Origin: Paenibacillus sp. FSL H7-0326
GTDB lineage: Bacteria > Bacillota > Bacilli > Paenibacillales > Paenibacillaceae
DNA length: 64,000 bases
Direction: 5' to 3'
Assembly: GCF_001955535.1 (NCBI RefSeq)
Contig: NZ_MPVN01000001.1
Location: 2,170,001 to 2,234,000 of the forward strand
This document shows positions 1 to 8,913 of this stretch, piece by piece; position 1 is the first letter of the stretch; the number at the start of each line of letters is the position of its first letter. The notes beneath the pieces were generated by a model. The model saw only the letters and a list, made by a program, of their open reading frames with translations. It ran no database searches and was not told the DNA's origin. The translations under genes and the position numbers were made by a program.

Positions 1-188
1 GGATCTTATAACACGCCAATACAAGTCATCACAGGAATTAAGCAGGCCCATACGCATATGTATGGGTCTCTCTCCTATCTGGAGGCGCGGTCGATTGCGC
101 CGCCAATCGCACACGAAGCAGCCCCTGGAACAAGTCAATCGACTTGTTCCAGGGGCCGCAGGTCATCGCTATTGCTAAGGTTCGGCTA
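1..188. other. Left edge, non-coding stretch with a perfect hairpin
   Basis: No convincing gene is seen. Open frames cross it on the plus strand but show no family signature. A perfect 16-bp inverted repeat with a 4-base loop (arms 121-136 and 141-156) lies just downstream of the minus-strand transporter operon. It has no T-run on either side, so it is at best a weak or U-tract-less terminator or an mRNA-stabilising hairpin. A second small inverted repeat (CCCATAC / GTATGGG) sits at about 48-66. Confidence 0.5.
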
Positions 189-911
189 TTAGAGCACCTT
201 CTCCAGAAAGCTTCTCGCCCGTTCGCTCTTCGGGTTAGAGAAAAATTGCTGTGGCGACGCCTCCTCGATTAACCGCCCATCCTCCAGGAAGCAGATCCTG
301 TCCGCGACCTCGCGAGCGAAGCCCATCTCATGCGTGACGATCATCATCGTTATCTTCGTCTGCGCCAACGACTTGATAACTTCGAGTACCTCCTTGACCA
401 TCTCCGGGTCCAGAGCCGACGTCGGTTCGTCGAACAGCATGATATCCGGCTCCATCGCCAGCGACCTCGCAATTGCCACCCGCTGCTTCTGTCCTCCCGA
501 CAGCTTCGAAGGATAGATATCTTTCTTGTCCGTTAATCCGACTCTCTCAAGCAGTTCCATTGCCTTACGCGCAGCTTCAGCTGTCGGAATTCCCTTCACC
601 GTTATCGGGGCATAGGTAATATTCTCAAAGACCGTCTTGTTGGGGAAGAGATGAAAATGCTGGAACACCATTCCGATATTTTGCCGCATCTTCATAATAT
701 CCGTGCGAGGCGAAGTCATGTCTTGGCTTCCGATATAGATTCGTCCATCGGTTGGCATCTCCAGGCAATTGATACAACGCAGCAAGGTGGATTTCCCCGA
801 GCCCGAGGGCCCGATTAGAGCAACGACCTCTCCCTGCTGAACTTCCATCGATATGTCCTTCAGCACTTCAAGCTTCCCGAACGACTTATGTACATTCTCG
901 ATTCTAATCAC
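189..911 (-). CDS. Polar amino-acid ABC transporter, ATP-binding protein (GlnQ/TcyN type)
   Basis: Cytoplasmic ATPase that powers uptake of a polar amino acid. The 240 residues show Walker A (GPSGSGKST), the Q-loop ([12 protein letters not shown]), the signature [16 protein letters not shown], Walker B ([14 protein letters not shown]) and the H-loop (VTHEMGFA). This is full length for the family. The start is GTG at 911, preceded by AGGAGG, and overlaps the end of the permease gene by 8 bp, so the two are probably translationally coupled. It is the last gene of a binding protein-permease-ATPase operon. The exact amino acid cannot be read from the ATPase. Confidence 0.93.
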   Translation of the reverse strand: MIRIENVHKSFGKLEVLKDISMEVQQGEVVALIGPSGSGKSTLLRCINCLEMPTDGRIYIGSQDMTSPRTDIMKMRQNIGMVFQHFHLFPNKTVFENITYAPITVKGIPTAEAARKAMELLERVGLTDKKDIYPSKLSGGQKQRVAIARSLAMEPDIMLFDEPTSALDPEMVKEVLEVIKSLAQTKITMMIVTHEMGFAREVADRICFLEDGRLIEEASPQQFFSNPKSERARSFLEKVL

Positions 912-1563
912 TGCTGCGAAGCCTCCTCTCCAGCCGGCGTGCCAGCCACGTCATGGTCATCACCATTGTGTAGTAGATGAGACCGACGATGATCAATGGC
1001 TCAAAATACAAATATTTCTCCGCTGCTACAATGTTCGCCCGACGCATCAGATCGGCCGCGCCGATGATGGAGACAAGAGCCGAATCCTTAAGCAGGGCGA
1101 TCCCTTCATTAACAAGGGCGGGCAAAATATTTTTCAAGGCTTGCGGAAGTATGATGTCCTGCATCATCTTTCGATAGGGGATTCCAAGTGACAAGGCGGC
1201 TTCTCTTTGCCCTTTGTCCACCGCCATGATGCCGGCACGAATAATCTCTGAGGTATATGCTGCCGAATTCAGCGAGAACGCGATAACTCCCGCCTGCAGC
1301 GCGGAAATGTCATATCCCAGCAGTTGCGGGGTGGCGAAGTAGATCATCGTTAGCTGTAAGATTAGCGGAGTTCCCCGGAAGATGGACGTATAGAAGTCCG
1401 CAAATATCTTCAAAGCTTTAATTGAGGATATTTTGAGCAAGGAAAGCACGGTTCCCCCGATAAATCCAAATAGAATCGACAACAAAGAAAACTTGATCGT
1501 TACACCAATCCCCTGCAAGAGATATGGAAGGGAAGGAATAATTCTATCAAACTGCAAATCCAT
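904..1563 (-). CDS. Polar amino-acid ABC transporter, permease (HisM/GlnP type)
   Basis: Integral membrane subunit of 219 residues with an N-terminal segment typical of the His/Glu/Gln permease family ([20 protein letters not shown]) and several hydrophobic helices. The cytoplasmic coupling (EAA) loop reads [20 protein letters not shown]. Its length is normal. A good AAAGGGGG ribosome site precedes the ATG at 1563. It sits 40 bp downstream of the substrate-binding gene and overlaps the ATPase gene, forming a standard three-gene importer. A single permease gene implies a homodimeric channel. Confidence 0.92.
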   Translation of the reverse strand: MDLQFDRIIPSLPYLLQGIGVTIKFSLLSILFGFIGGTVLSLLKISSIKALKIFADFYTSIFRGTPLILQLTMIYFATPQLLGYDISALQAGVIAFSLNSAAYTSEIIRAGIMAVDKGQREAALSLGIPYRKMMQDIILPQALKNILPALVNEGIALLKDSALVSIIGAADLMRRANIVAAEKYLYFEPLIIVGLIYYTMVMTMTWLARRLERRLRSSD

Positions 1564-1603
1564 GCTAGTACCTACCCCCTTTGGAGCAACGAATTTGTAT
1601 GTG

Positions 1604-2383
1604 TTATTTCAGCTTCAACCACTTATCCTTCAGCTTATCAACCTCTCCTTTATCGATCAGCGTCTTGATTGCTTCATTGATCTCGCCGGTCAATTCCGAA
1701 TCCTTCGGAAGCGCGACCGCTATATCAAGTCCCGCGATTTCGGGCACAATCTTGTAATCCAGAGCTGTATCCGATCCGATGGACTCCGCCGCAACGGTAT
1801 CTTCAACCAATACGGCATCGATACGGCCCGACTTTAATTCCTGGATCAAGTCCGGATATTTATCCAGAGACACCGTTTCAAGACCGGCATCCTTCGCCGC
1901 CTGCTCCTGGGTTGTGCCGAGCTGCACCCCTATCTTCTTTCCCTTAAGGTCTGCGAACTGTGTAACCGGCTTCTCCTTCATGTACACGGCGGCGAATTCT
2001 GTCGTCAGGTATTTGTCGGAGAAGTCCACGCTCTGCTTCCGTTCATCCGTGGGGTTCATCCCTGCGAGGACGATATCCACGCGCTTGGACTGTAGGGCTG
2101 GAATCAAGCCTGAAAAGCCGATATCTTGAATTTCCAGCTCCCTGCCCATTTCCTTCGCAATCGCTTTCGCCAAATCGATGTCGAATCCGACGATTTCGTC
2201 ATTGCCGTTGGACGTCTCGTGATACTCGAAAGGCGGGTAGTCAGCGGAAGTGCCCCTAACCAGTTTATTGCCCGAGCCTGCCTTGTCTTCTTCAGTCCCC
2301 GCTTCTGTGCTCGCTTCGTTATTGCCGCATCCGAATACAAACGCTAGACTAATAATAGTAAGAACGAACAGCATCTTTTTCAA
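1604..2383 (-). CDS. Amino-acid ABC transporter substrate-binding lipoprotein
   Basis: Extracytoplasmic receptor of SBP family 3, 259 residues. The signal peptide ends in a lipobox (AFVFGC) and is followed by a Glu/Lys/Ser-rich linker. The mature domain begins at about residue 40 with the family pattern GTSADYPPFEY, and GFDIDLAKAIAKEMG follows. It carries the usual arginine/aspartate ligand region around MNPTDERKQSVDFS. Translation most likely starts at TTG 2383, because GGAGG lies 8 bases before it. It heads the transporter operon and is divergent from the LysR gene, which probably controls it. Substrate is unknown; Arg, Gln or cystine-type ligands are possible. Confidence 0.92.
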   Translation of the reverse strand: MKKMLFVLTIISLAFVFGCGNNEASTEAGTEEDKAGSGNKLVRGTSADYPPFEYHETSNGNDEIVGFDIDLAKAIAKEMGRELEIQDIGFSGLIPALQSKRVDIVLAGMNPTDERKQSVDFSDKYLTTEFAAVYMKEKPVTQFADLKGKKIGVQLGTTQEQAAKDAGLETVSLDKYPDLIQELKSGRIDAVLVEDTVAAESIGSDTALDYKIVPEIAGLDIAVALPKDSELTGEINEAIKTLIDKGEVDKLKDKWLKLK

Positions 2384-2547
2384 TTGGTTTTCCTCCCCAT
2401 TACAATTATATAATAGTCATGTTAGTATTTATAACATTAATTCTAGCATTTAAGCTATCTATCGAATCATTACGGTTTTTAATGATTACCATAAAATTAA
2501 ACTATGATTCGCGTACAGCAATAGCAGACAGGAGAAAGAGGGATATA

Positions 2548-3429
2548 ATGGAGCTTCGAAATTTAAAAACCTTTCACGTGGTGGCAGAAGAACTTAATTT
2601 AACGAAAGCGGCAGCGATTCTTAGCTATACTCAGCCGACTATTACGTTGCAGATCCAGGTGCTGGAGAGAGAAATCGGACATGCGCTGTTCAATCGGGTA
2701 GGTAAGAAAACTTTCCTCACATCAGCGGGCAAACAGTTGAAGCATCATACGGACAAATTGTTCGCGGTTATGGAGGAGCTGGAGAATACGGTCCGACGCT
2801 TGAACCATCCACAAGGCATCTTGAATATCGCGGCTCCCGAATATTATTGGACTCATCATCTCTCGCTCTTCATCGGATCTTTCCTCCGGCTGCATCCCGG
2901 CGTGAACATGCAGCTGATCTCGTCGGACAGCAAGGAGACGATCCGCTTGATCTGCGAAAACCAGGCCGACGTGGGCGTCATTGCGGGCGGTTGCAGCAAC
3001 TCCGTCTTGGAGGTCGTTCCGTTAGACAAGGAGAGAATGGTTCTGGTAGCGGCAAGCGAGAGCCTGGAGAGCAGCAGCCGGGAACAACTATTCGTGGATT
3101 ATCCCTTTATTACCTATAAGGACAGCGGCATCTTCGGCGAAGAAGTGAAATACTGCCTGTCCCAGATCGACTACACGCCGAAATCCATAATCGAGAGCGA
3201 GAGCGAAGAGTTGATACGCCGCGCCGTCTTGCATAAGACGGGCATCGGTCTGATCAGCGAAAGTTTTATTAAGGAAGATCTGGAGAATGGCGATATGATT
3301 CCGCTCTATTATTCCGATCACGATATTCAAACCTCGCTGATCTTCCTGAAGCAGCGGGTGTCGGAGGTTACGCTCCAGTCCTTCTGCCAACAGCTGCAGC
3401 AATCCTGGAATTCGCGCAGTCCTTCCTAG
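2548..3429 (+). CDS. LysR-family transcriptional regulator
   Basis: DNA-binding regulator of about 293 residues. The winged helix-turn-helix is at residues 1-60 (MELRNLKTFHVVAEELNLTK, then TQPTITLQIQVLEREIG), followed by a periplasmic-binding-protein-like effector domain at about 90-290. The start at ATG 2548 is chosen because GGAGAAAGAGGG precedes it and the HTH begins there; the frame stays open upstream to 2419. It is divergent from the amino-acid transporter and convergent (4-bp overlap) with the threonine dehydratase, so both are plausible targets. The inducer is unknown. Confidence 0.9.
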   Translation: MELRNLKTFHVVAEELNLTKAAAILSYTQPTITLQIQVLEREIGHALFNRVGKKTFLTSAGKQLKHHTDKLFAVMEELENTVRRLNHPQGILNIAAPEYYWTHHLSLFIGSFLRLHPGVNMQLISSDSKETIRLICENQADVGVIAGGCSNSVLEVVPLDKERMVLVAASESLESSSREQLFVDYPFITYKDSGIFGEEVKYCLSQIDYTPKSIIESESEELIRRAVLHKTGIGLISESFIKEDLENGDMIPLYYSDHDIQTSLIFLKQRVSEVTLQSFCQQLQQSWNSRSPS

Positions 3430-4400
3430 AACGCGTACTCGTGCTTATGCATGATGTCCGTGAACAGCTTGCTGTCCACGTTGCTTCCGGTCACCACGGT
3501 CAAAATCTTCTTGCCTCTAAGGTTCGGCACGGCATCCGACAGCAGCGCAGCGATGCCGACCGCCGCCGCGCCTTCTATCATGGCATGGTGCTCTCGCGCC
3601 ATCCAATAAATCGCCTTTGACAGCTGATCTTCCTGAACAAGAGCGAAATCATCCACCAGCTGCAGCGCCATCTCCAGATTTGCCTGCGTGATTCCGCCAT
3701 ACAGACCGTCCGCGATGCTCGTACCGAATTCGACATTGATCATTTGTTTAGCCTTAAAGGAATGATAGAACGGTGCAGAGGTGTCGGTTTGCACTCCGAT
3801 AACTTGAATGCGGGGGTTGATCGCTTTGGCAGCAGCCGCCGTCCCACACAAAATCCCCCCTCCGCCTGCGGGAACCAGGATCGCGTCGAAGTCCTGCATC
3901 TGCATTAATGCCTCCAACGCGACCGTCCCTTGCCCGGCAATAATCTCGTTATCCTCGGAGCCGTGGATGAGCGTTCTTCCCGTCGTACGCGATAATTCCA
4001 ATGCATACGCTTCGGCATCGTCATATTTGTCGCCATATACGATCAATTCCCCGCCGTATCGAAGGATGCCGGCTTTCTTCGTCTCCGGTGTAATCCCGGG
4101 CACAATAATTAAAGCCGATATATTCAGCCTGGAAGCCACATAGGCAATCGCTTGAGCATGATTTCCGGAGGAAGCCGTAACGACCCCCCGTCTCCTCTCT
4201 TCATTCGTTAACGACAGTATTTTGTTGTACGCTCCGCGCAGCTTGAAAGAGCCTGTCGTCTGCAGCCCTTCCATTTTGAGCCATATATCGGCTCCCGCAT
4301 GAGCAGATAATACCTCCGAACGGATCAACGGAGTTTCCCTCACCAGGTCGCGAATTCGACGATGGGCTTGAAGGATATCGAGTAAGGAAACCTGAAGCAA
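3426..4400 (-). CDS. Threonine/serine dehydratase, PLP-dependent (TdcB-like)
   Basis: Fold-type II PLP enzyme of 324 residues that deaminates threonine and/or serine to the 2-oxo acid and ammonia. The PLP lysine lies in TTGSFKLRGAYNK, the phosphate-binding glycine loop is PAGGGGILCG, and SSGNHAQA binds the substrate carboxylate. It lacks the C-terminal regulatory region of biosynthetic IlvA, so it matches the catabolic class. Its stop overlaps the end of the LysR gene by 4 bp in convergent orientation. Together with the neighbouring importer this suggests amino-acid catabolism. A second, ilvA-type enzyme is encoded at 32,277-33,557. Serine racemase or hydroxyaspartate dehydratase activity is an alternative. 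Confidence 0.9.
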   Translation of the reverse strand: MLQVSLLDILQAHRRIRDLVRETPLIRSEVLSAHAGADIWLKMEGLQTTGSFKLRGAYNKILSLTNEERRRGVVTASSGNHAQAIAYVASRLNISALIIVPGITPETKKAGILRYGGELIVYGDKYDDAEAYALELSRTTGRTLIHGSEDNEIIAGQGTVALEALMQMQDFDAILVPAGGGGILCGTAAAAKAINPRIQVIGVQTDTSAPFYHSFKAKQMINVEFGTSIADGLYGGITQANLEMALQLVDDFALVQEDQLSKAIYWMAREHHAMIEGAAAVGIAALLSDAVPNLRGKKILTVVTGSNVDSKLFTDIMHKHEYAF

Positions 4401-4774
4401 GATAACACCACCCTTGTTGGATTACGCTTAAATGTTGCTTCAAGCGTAACACACTCCCGAATCCGGAATTCATTGCAAAGATTAATGATATCCATTAGAT
4501 ACCTTAATCATCGCATGACCGTTCGCTACATGACAGATTTTGCGGATCGGAGGGATCCAGGGTAGAAACAACATCGTTTATCACACCTCTGAGGACTATG
4601 GGCTGAGAGAGAGATTTAAGATTAGGGCTACTTTCTAAGCAGTTTATCTAACGGCTCTGTGAAACTTTATTGTAAGACTTACTTTTTGAACGAACGGACA
4701 GGATAGCGAAAGAAGATTTATTTGTATAGACTAAAAGGAGAGCAAGTATACGGTATAAAAAGGAGAGCATCATT
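4401..4774. other. Intergenic region before the cat gene
   Basis: No gene is seen. The stretch becomes AT-rich towards the cat gene. The block AAAAGGAGAGCA occurs twice (about 4734-4744 and 4758-4769); the second copy is the cat ribosome binding site. I saw no start codon between the copies that would give a leader peptide of the kind used in cat translational attenuation, and no convincing stem that would sequester the ribosome site. Confidence 0.5.
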
Positions 4775-5404
4775 ATGACCCAACAAAAAAATCCATACCA
4801 AATAATAGATACATCCAATTGGAAAAGACGGCTTCATTGTGAAATTTTTAGGAATGCACTTCAACCGCAATATAATGTTTGTTTAGAATTGGATATTACG
4901 AACTTTTTATCAAAAGTAAAAGAAAATGAATGGTCGTTTTCATTGGCTTTTATACATACTGTCACTAGGTGTGCAAATGATATTGAAGAATTTCGGTATC
5001 GATTTTTAGATAATGAAGTTGTTCTCTACGACACCATTCATACATCTTTTACTTACTTGAATGCTGAGACAGAACTGTTTAAGGTAGTAAATGTTCCTAT
5101 GACGGCTGATATTGAAGAATATATTACGATTGCAAAAGAAGCTATCCAGAATCAAAAAGAGTATATTACAGGGCCCGTTGCAAATGATGTTTATCAATTT
5201 TCATCTTTACCGTGGGTCCAATTCACACATTTTTCGCATACACTTGCTGGTAAAAGCGATAAATCCAATCCGATGTTTGATTGGGGAAAATATCATGAAA
5301 AAGACGGAAAAGTTTATATACCATTTTCCATTCAAGTGCATCACTCTTTTATAGATGGTTTTCATGTGGGAAAATTTGTTGAGTATTTACAGAAAAATCT
5401 TTAA
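4775..5404 (+). CDS. cat: Type A chloramphenicol O-acetyltransferase
   Basis: Cytoplasmic trimeric enzyme that acetylates chloramphenicol with acetyl-CoA. The 209 residues are the typical CatA length. The catalytic block HHSFIDGFHVG near the C-terminus has the active histidine and the conserved Asp-Gly. FSSLPWVQFTHFSH matches the family core, and the N-terminus has the usual DTSNWKRRLHCEIF. A strong AAAAAGGAG precedes the ATG. The gene is much more AT-rich than its neighbours and uses A/T-ending codons, which suggests horizontal acquisition. It stands alone between minus-strand genes and ends at its own terminator. Whether resistance is expressed cannot be judged; some CatA homologues in soil Bacillales are chromosomal housekeeping copies. 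Confidence 0.92.
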   Translation: MTQQKNPYQIIDTSNWKRRLHCEIFRNALQPQYNVCLELDITNFLSKVKENEWSFSLAFIHTVTRCANDIEEFRYRFLDNEVVLYDTIHTSFTYLNAETELFKVVNVPMTADIEEYITIAKEAIQNQKEYITGPVANDVYQFSSLPWVQFTHFSHTLAGKSDKSNPMFDWGKYHEKDGKVYIPFSIQVHHSFIDGFHVGKFVEYLQKNL

Positions 5405-5471
5405 CAGAGTAGAGAACTAAGTATCGTAGCAGACATCATGTTAATAATAGAATCATCACGCTACTTACTTT

Positions 5472-5500
5472 GCCCCGCCGATCTGGTTGGGGCTTTCTTT
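5472..5500 (+). terminator. Rho-independent terminator of the cat gene
   Basis: Inverted repeat GCCCC/GGGGC (5472-5476 and 5489-5493) followed by TTTCTTT on the plus strand, about 70 bp after the cat stop codon. Confidence 0.7.
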
Positions 5501-5593
5501 GTGCGTACAGATGATATTCGCAAAAATTTCAGGCACTCGTTGGGGTACGACAAAGGGCGACTATCAATAGCCGCCCCAAATCGAACTTATAGT

Positions 5594-5621
5594 CAAAAAA
5601 AGAAGCGGGAATTCTCCCGCT
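5594..5621 (-). terminator. Rho-independent terminator of rlmCD
   Basis: On the minus strand AGCGGGA and TCCCGCT (5615-5621 and 5604-5610) pair around a short loop and are followed by TCTTTTTTT. It lies 31 bp beyond the rlmCD stop codon. Confidence 0.85.
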
Positions 5622-5651
5622 CCGTCTGTATACGCCAATACACCTCAATTA

Positions 5652-7490
5652 TTAGTGTTTCCGAACCAACACCGCCACACTCTCCACATGCACCGTATGC
5701 GGGAACATGTCCACCGGCGTAACCTCCACCGTCTTGAACCCGCCGTCCTCCAGGACGCGCAGATCGCGGGCCAGGGTCGATGGATTACAGGACACATACA
5801 CCACACGCTCTGGTCGCATCTCCAGAATCGTATCCAGAAGTCTTGAATCGCAGCCCTTGCGCGGGGGATCGACGACGATCACGTCAGGAGTGATGCCCTG
5901 CTCCTTCCACTTCGGAATGACATCCTCGGATGGGCCGGCCTCGAAGGTGGCGTTCGTGATCTCGTTCAGATCTGCATTCTTCTTCGCATCCTCAATCGCT
6001 TCCTTCACGATCTCGACCCCGTACACATGCTCAGCATGCTGGGCAAGGAACAGTGAGATCGTCCCGATTCCGCAGTAGGCGTCGATGACGGTCTCTTTCC
6101 CCGTCAACCCGGCATACTCTACCGTCTTGCCATACAGCACCTCAGTCTGTACCGGATTGACTTGATAGAAGGAACGTGCAGAGATGGCAAACTTGATATC
6201 TCCGATATAGTCATAGATGACCTCACTGCCCCATAACACGCGGGTAACGTCACCGAAGATAACGTTGGTCTTCTTCGTATTCACGTTCTGACAAATGCTC
6301 GTCACTTGAGGAATCTGCTCTCGGATTCCATGAATCCAAGCTTCCACATGGGGAATACTGTCTCCATTCGTGACGAGCACAAGCATGATCTCGCCGGTAC
6401 GGAATGCCTTCTTCACGACCACATGGCGAAGCAGTCCTTTGCCTGTTTCTTCATTATATGCTCTAATTCCGACACTGCGGCCAATCTGCTTAACCTGCTC
6501 AACGACCTCGTCATTGTGCTCATGCTGAATCATACAGCGCTCCATGTCCACGATGCGGTGGCTGCCCTTGGCATAGAAGCCGCCGATCAGGCCACCGTCG
6601 ATTTCACCCATCGGCACCTGTGCCTTGTTCCGGTAACGCCATGGCTCCTGCATCCCTAATGTCTCAAGCACTTGAATGCCTTCATACACAGGTTTGTCCC
6701 CAGCACTGTGAGTATCTTCCATAACTGCAGCGGAGTTATCCACTTGTGGATAATCGGGTTGTCCAGTGATCACATTCAGCTTGCCAATCCGCGTCAAGTT
6801 ATCCACGACGATCTGGCGCTTCCATGCCAGCTGTCCTTCGTAGCTCATATGCTGCAGCTGGCAGCCGCCGCATTGATCATAGATCGGACACGGTGCAGCG
6901 ACACGGTCCTTGCTTGCGGTAATAATCTCAAGCAGCTTCGCATAACCATACTGCTTTTTCGTCTTCAGTACCTTTACACGAACCTTCTCACCCGGGAGTG
7001 CTCCCGCAACGAATAAGGTATAACCGTCTGCACGACCGACACCTTCACCATCATGATTCATCCCGATGATATCAATAACCGTTTCATCATTCTTCGCGAT
7101 CGGAAGCCCTAACTCTGCCGCAATATCTCGTGATGCCTGCTGATGTCTTCCCGAGCCGCGGTCGCTGTTCTTCCCTCTGCTTCTTCTAGAAGTACCGCTT
7201 CCGTTCTTCTCCGAACTTCGAGAGCTACCTGCAGCTTCTCCGCGTCCCATCTCCGAACGTCGCGAACTCCCACCGGACTGTCCATAGTCAGCAGAAAAAG
7301 ATGCCTCGCCTTGCGGCCGCACCCCTGTTCTTGACATTACTCCAGTCTGCTTGTTATCTGTCTTCCCGGCACGATGATCCTTCCCTTGAAGACGTCCTCC
7401 ACTTGCCTTACCTGCTCCTGCATTCGCTGCTCCAGCCTTTACTTCACTGCTCCGGCGGTTTTTTCCACGACCGCTGCGGTTGTTGTTCAT
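5652..7490 (-). CDS. rlmCD: 23S rRNA (uracil-5-)-methyltransferase, RlmCD/RumA family
   Basis: SAM-dependent enzyme that makes 5-methyluridine in 23S rRNA. A TRAM domain lies at about residues 130-195 (DIIGMNHDGEGVGRADGYTL). The iron-sulfur cysteines are in CPIYDQCGGCQLQH. The Rossmann SAM site is DAYCGIGTISLFLA, and the catalytic cysteine is in VYVSCNPSTLARDL. The 612 residues exceed the roughly 460 of B. subtilis RlmCD. The excess is mainly an N-terminal tail of about 125 residues rich in Ser, Gly, Arg and Lys with no predicted fold, plus a short acidic insertion near residue 260. The ATG at 7490 has AGAGGA upstream. It lies downstream of dagK, as in B. subtilis. Confidence 0.93.
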   Translation of the reverse strand: MNNNRSGRGKNRRSSEVKAGAANAGAGKASGGRLQGKDHRAGKTDNKQTGVMSRTGVRPQGEASFSADYGQSGGSSRRSEMGRGEAAGSSRSSEKNGSGTSRRSRGKNSDRGSGRHQQASRDIAAELGLPIAKNDETVIDIIGMNHDGEGVGRADGYTLFVAGALPGEKVRVKVLKTKKQYGYAKLLEIITASKDRVAAPCPIYDQCGGCQLQHMSYEGQLAWKRQIVVDNLTRIGKLNVITGQPDYPQVDNSAAVMEDTHSAGDKPVYEGIQVLETLGMQEPWRYRNKAQVPMGEIDGGLIGGFYAKGSHRIVDMERCMIQHEHNDEVVEQVKQIGRSVGIRAYNEETGKGLLRHVVVKKAFRTGEIMLVLVTNGDSIPHVEAWIHGIREQIPQVTSICQNVNTKKTNVIFGDVTRVLWGSEVIYDYIGDIKFAISARSFYQVNPVQTEVLYGKTVEYAGLTGKETVIDAYCGIGTISLFLAQHAEHVYGVEIVKEAIEDAKKNADLNEITNATFEAGPSEDVIPKWKEQGITPDVIVVDPPRKGCDSRLLDTILEMRPERVVYVSCNPSTLARDLRVLEDGGFKTVEVTPVDMFPHTVHVESVAVLVRKH

Positions 7491-7619
7491 CTTTGCGTAA
7501 TTCCTCTCATTTGTTGATTTTCTCGATTTAAAATGTAATTGAATTCCAGTTGTTACTCCATTAACAATTCAGCTGTATACTGAATCAGATTTCACATTAC
7601 TCGAAGTACCTGCCTCCGT

Positions 7620-8501
7620 CTATCTGTAGATTTGGATATGATGGGGCATATTTCTGAAGCTTGCCGGAAGGGACCCGCCCAGCTCTCCGTCCAGATTAAG
7701 CAGCACTTCACCCGGTGAGGTAACCTCCATATAGTCTGTTTGGAAGTGAATGACCTTCTTGTCACCCAGATGCTCTCCGCGGAGCGCCATCGTTACAAGG
7801 CGAATCATCTCCGCCAGATTACATTTCTTCAGAGCAATGACGTCGAACAATCCGTCATCAATCGTCGCACCCGGTGCCAGCTTCTCGAAACCACCGACCG
7901 AGTTCGTATTGGCGATCAGGAACAGCATGAATTCATCATGAATGTCCTCCTGCCCCCTGGCCTTGATGTAGAGCTCCTGCGGGGTAAGATTAATCATCTT
8001 CTCCATGCCCTTCATGTAATAAGCTAGCTGACCAATCATGGTCTTCAGACGGCTTGGTACTTCATAGGTCAGCTCTGTCAGCGTTCCACCACCGGCAATG
8101 TTGATAAAATAACGATTATTCACAAGACCCAGATCGACAGGACGTGTCTCCTGGCGGATCACCATATCGCAGTAATCCTCCCAATGCCTTGGGATTCCGA
8201 GCGCTCTTGCAAAATCATTGGTCGTCCCCAGCGGAAAAATGCCCAGCGGCGGCCGATTTTCTTTACCTGCCATCCCATTAATGACTTCATACAGCGTTCC
8301 GTCTCCACCTGCAGCAATGATCATATCGTATCCGCGATCAATCGCTTCCGATGCTTCCCTAGTCGCATCCCCTTCGCCCGTCGTTGCGTGACAGGATGCT
8401 TCAATTCCGCCCTCATCCAAACGCTGCAATATTGACGCGAGTCTTCGCTTCGCCTCTTCCCGACCTGACGTCGGATTATAGATTAATCTCGCCTTTTTCA
8501 T
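7620..8501 (-). CDS. dagK: Diacylglycerol kinase (DagK/DgkB)
   Basis: Soluble lipid kinase that phosphorylates diacylglycerol to phosphatidic acid, recycling lipid released during lipoteichoic acid synthesis. The DAGK catalytic domain starts at once with ARLIYNPTSGREEAKRRLA. The nucleotide-binding motif is GGDGTLYEVINGM, followed by LGIFPLGTTNDFARALG. The frame is open to 8570. I prefer ATG 8501 because B. subtilis DgkB also begins at this point and TAAGG lies 9 bases upstream; ATG 8507 is an alternative. The length of 293 residues is close to the family norm. The pairing with rlmCD is conserved in Bacillales. Confidence 0.92.
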   Translation of the reverse strand: MKKARLIYNPTSGREEAKRRLASILQRLDEGGIEASCHATTGEGDATREASEAIDRGYDMIIAAGGDGTLYEVINGMAGKENRPPLGIFPLGTTNDFARALGIPRHWEDYCDMVIRQETRPVDLGLVNNRYFINIAGGGTLTELTYEVPSRLKTMIGQLAYYMKGMEKMINLTPQELYIKARGQEDIHDEFMLFLIANTNSVGGFEKLAPGATIDDGLFDVIALKKCNLAEMIRLVTMALRGEHLGDKKVIHFQTDYMEVTSPGEVLLNLDGELGGSLPASFRNMPHHIQIYR

Positions 8502-8913
8502 AGTCATGATCCTTACGCCACCCACTTTTAGCAAATATCCCAATGATCCCATACAACCAGCCTTGGGCACTTATCTTATAATTTCACTCCAGTTCGTAAT
8601 ACCCTGAATACCGCGTTATAAAATGAATCCGAGCAAACGATAGAAATAGTATCATAGCGACAGCGATTATGAAATGAATTCATCTTCTTACTATTCCCAA
8701 AAACACGGCCGCTTAATGTCTAACTCAACCTGTTTCTTACATCCAATAGTTTATTATACAACAAAAAACCGGCCGTCGTCTTTATTTCAGTTCGCATCAT
8801 ACCACTGTTTTTAGGACAAACGGCCAGGCCTCTATTCCTTATTCTATTGTATTCCATATGCATTTCCAATAATAACCGAATATAAATAACAATCACGATA
8901 GAATTATGTCCTG
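8502..8913 (-). terminator. dagK upstream gap with a possible terminator for the chelatase gene
   Basis: No gene is seen in this AT-rich gap. On the minus strand an imperfect GGCCGT/ACGGCCGG inverted repeat with a long loop (about 8768-8830) is followed by TTTTTTG. It would fit as terminator for the cbiX-like gene ending at 8914. The rest presumably contains the dagK promoter, which I could not assign. Confidence 0.4.

Noticed and set aside
4640..4680. Insertion-sequence end (faint likeness to IS6-family termini near the cat gene)
   Set aside because: Only a few bases agree, no partner end or transposase is present, and no target duplication was seen.
4700..4774. Translational attenuation leader of the cat gene
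   Set aside because: A duplicated ribosome-site-like block exists, but no start codon or sequestering stem was found between the copies.
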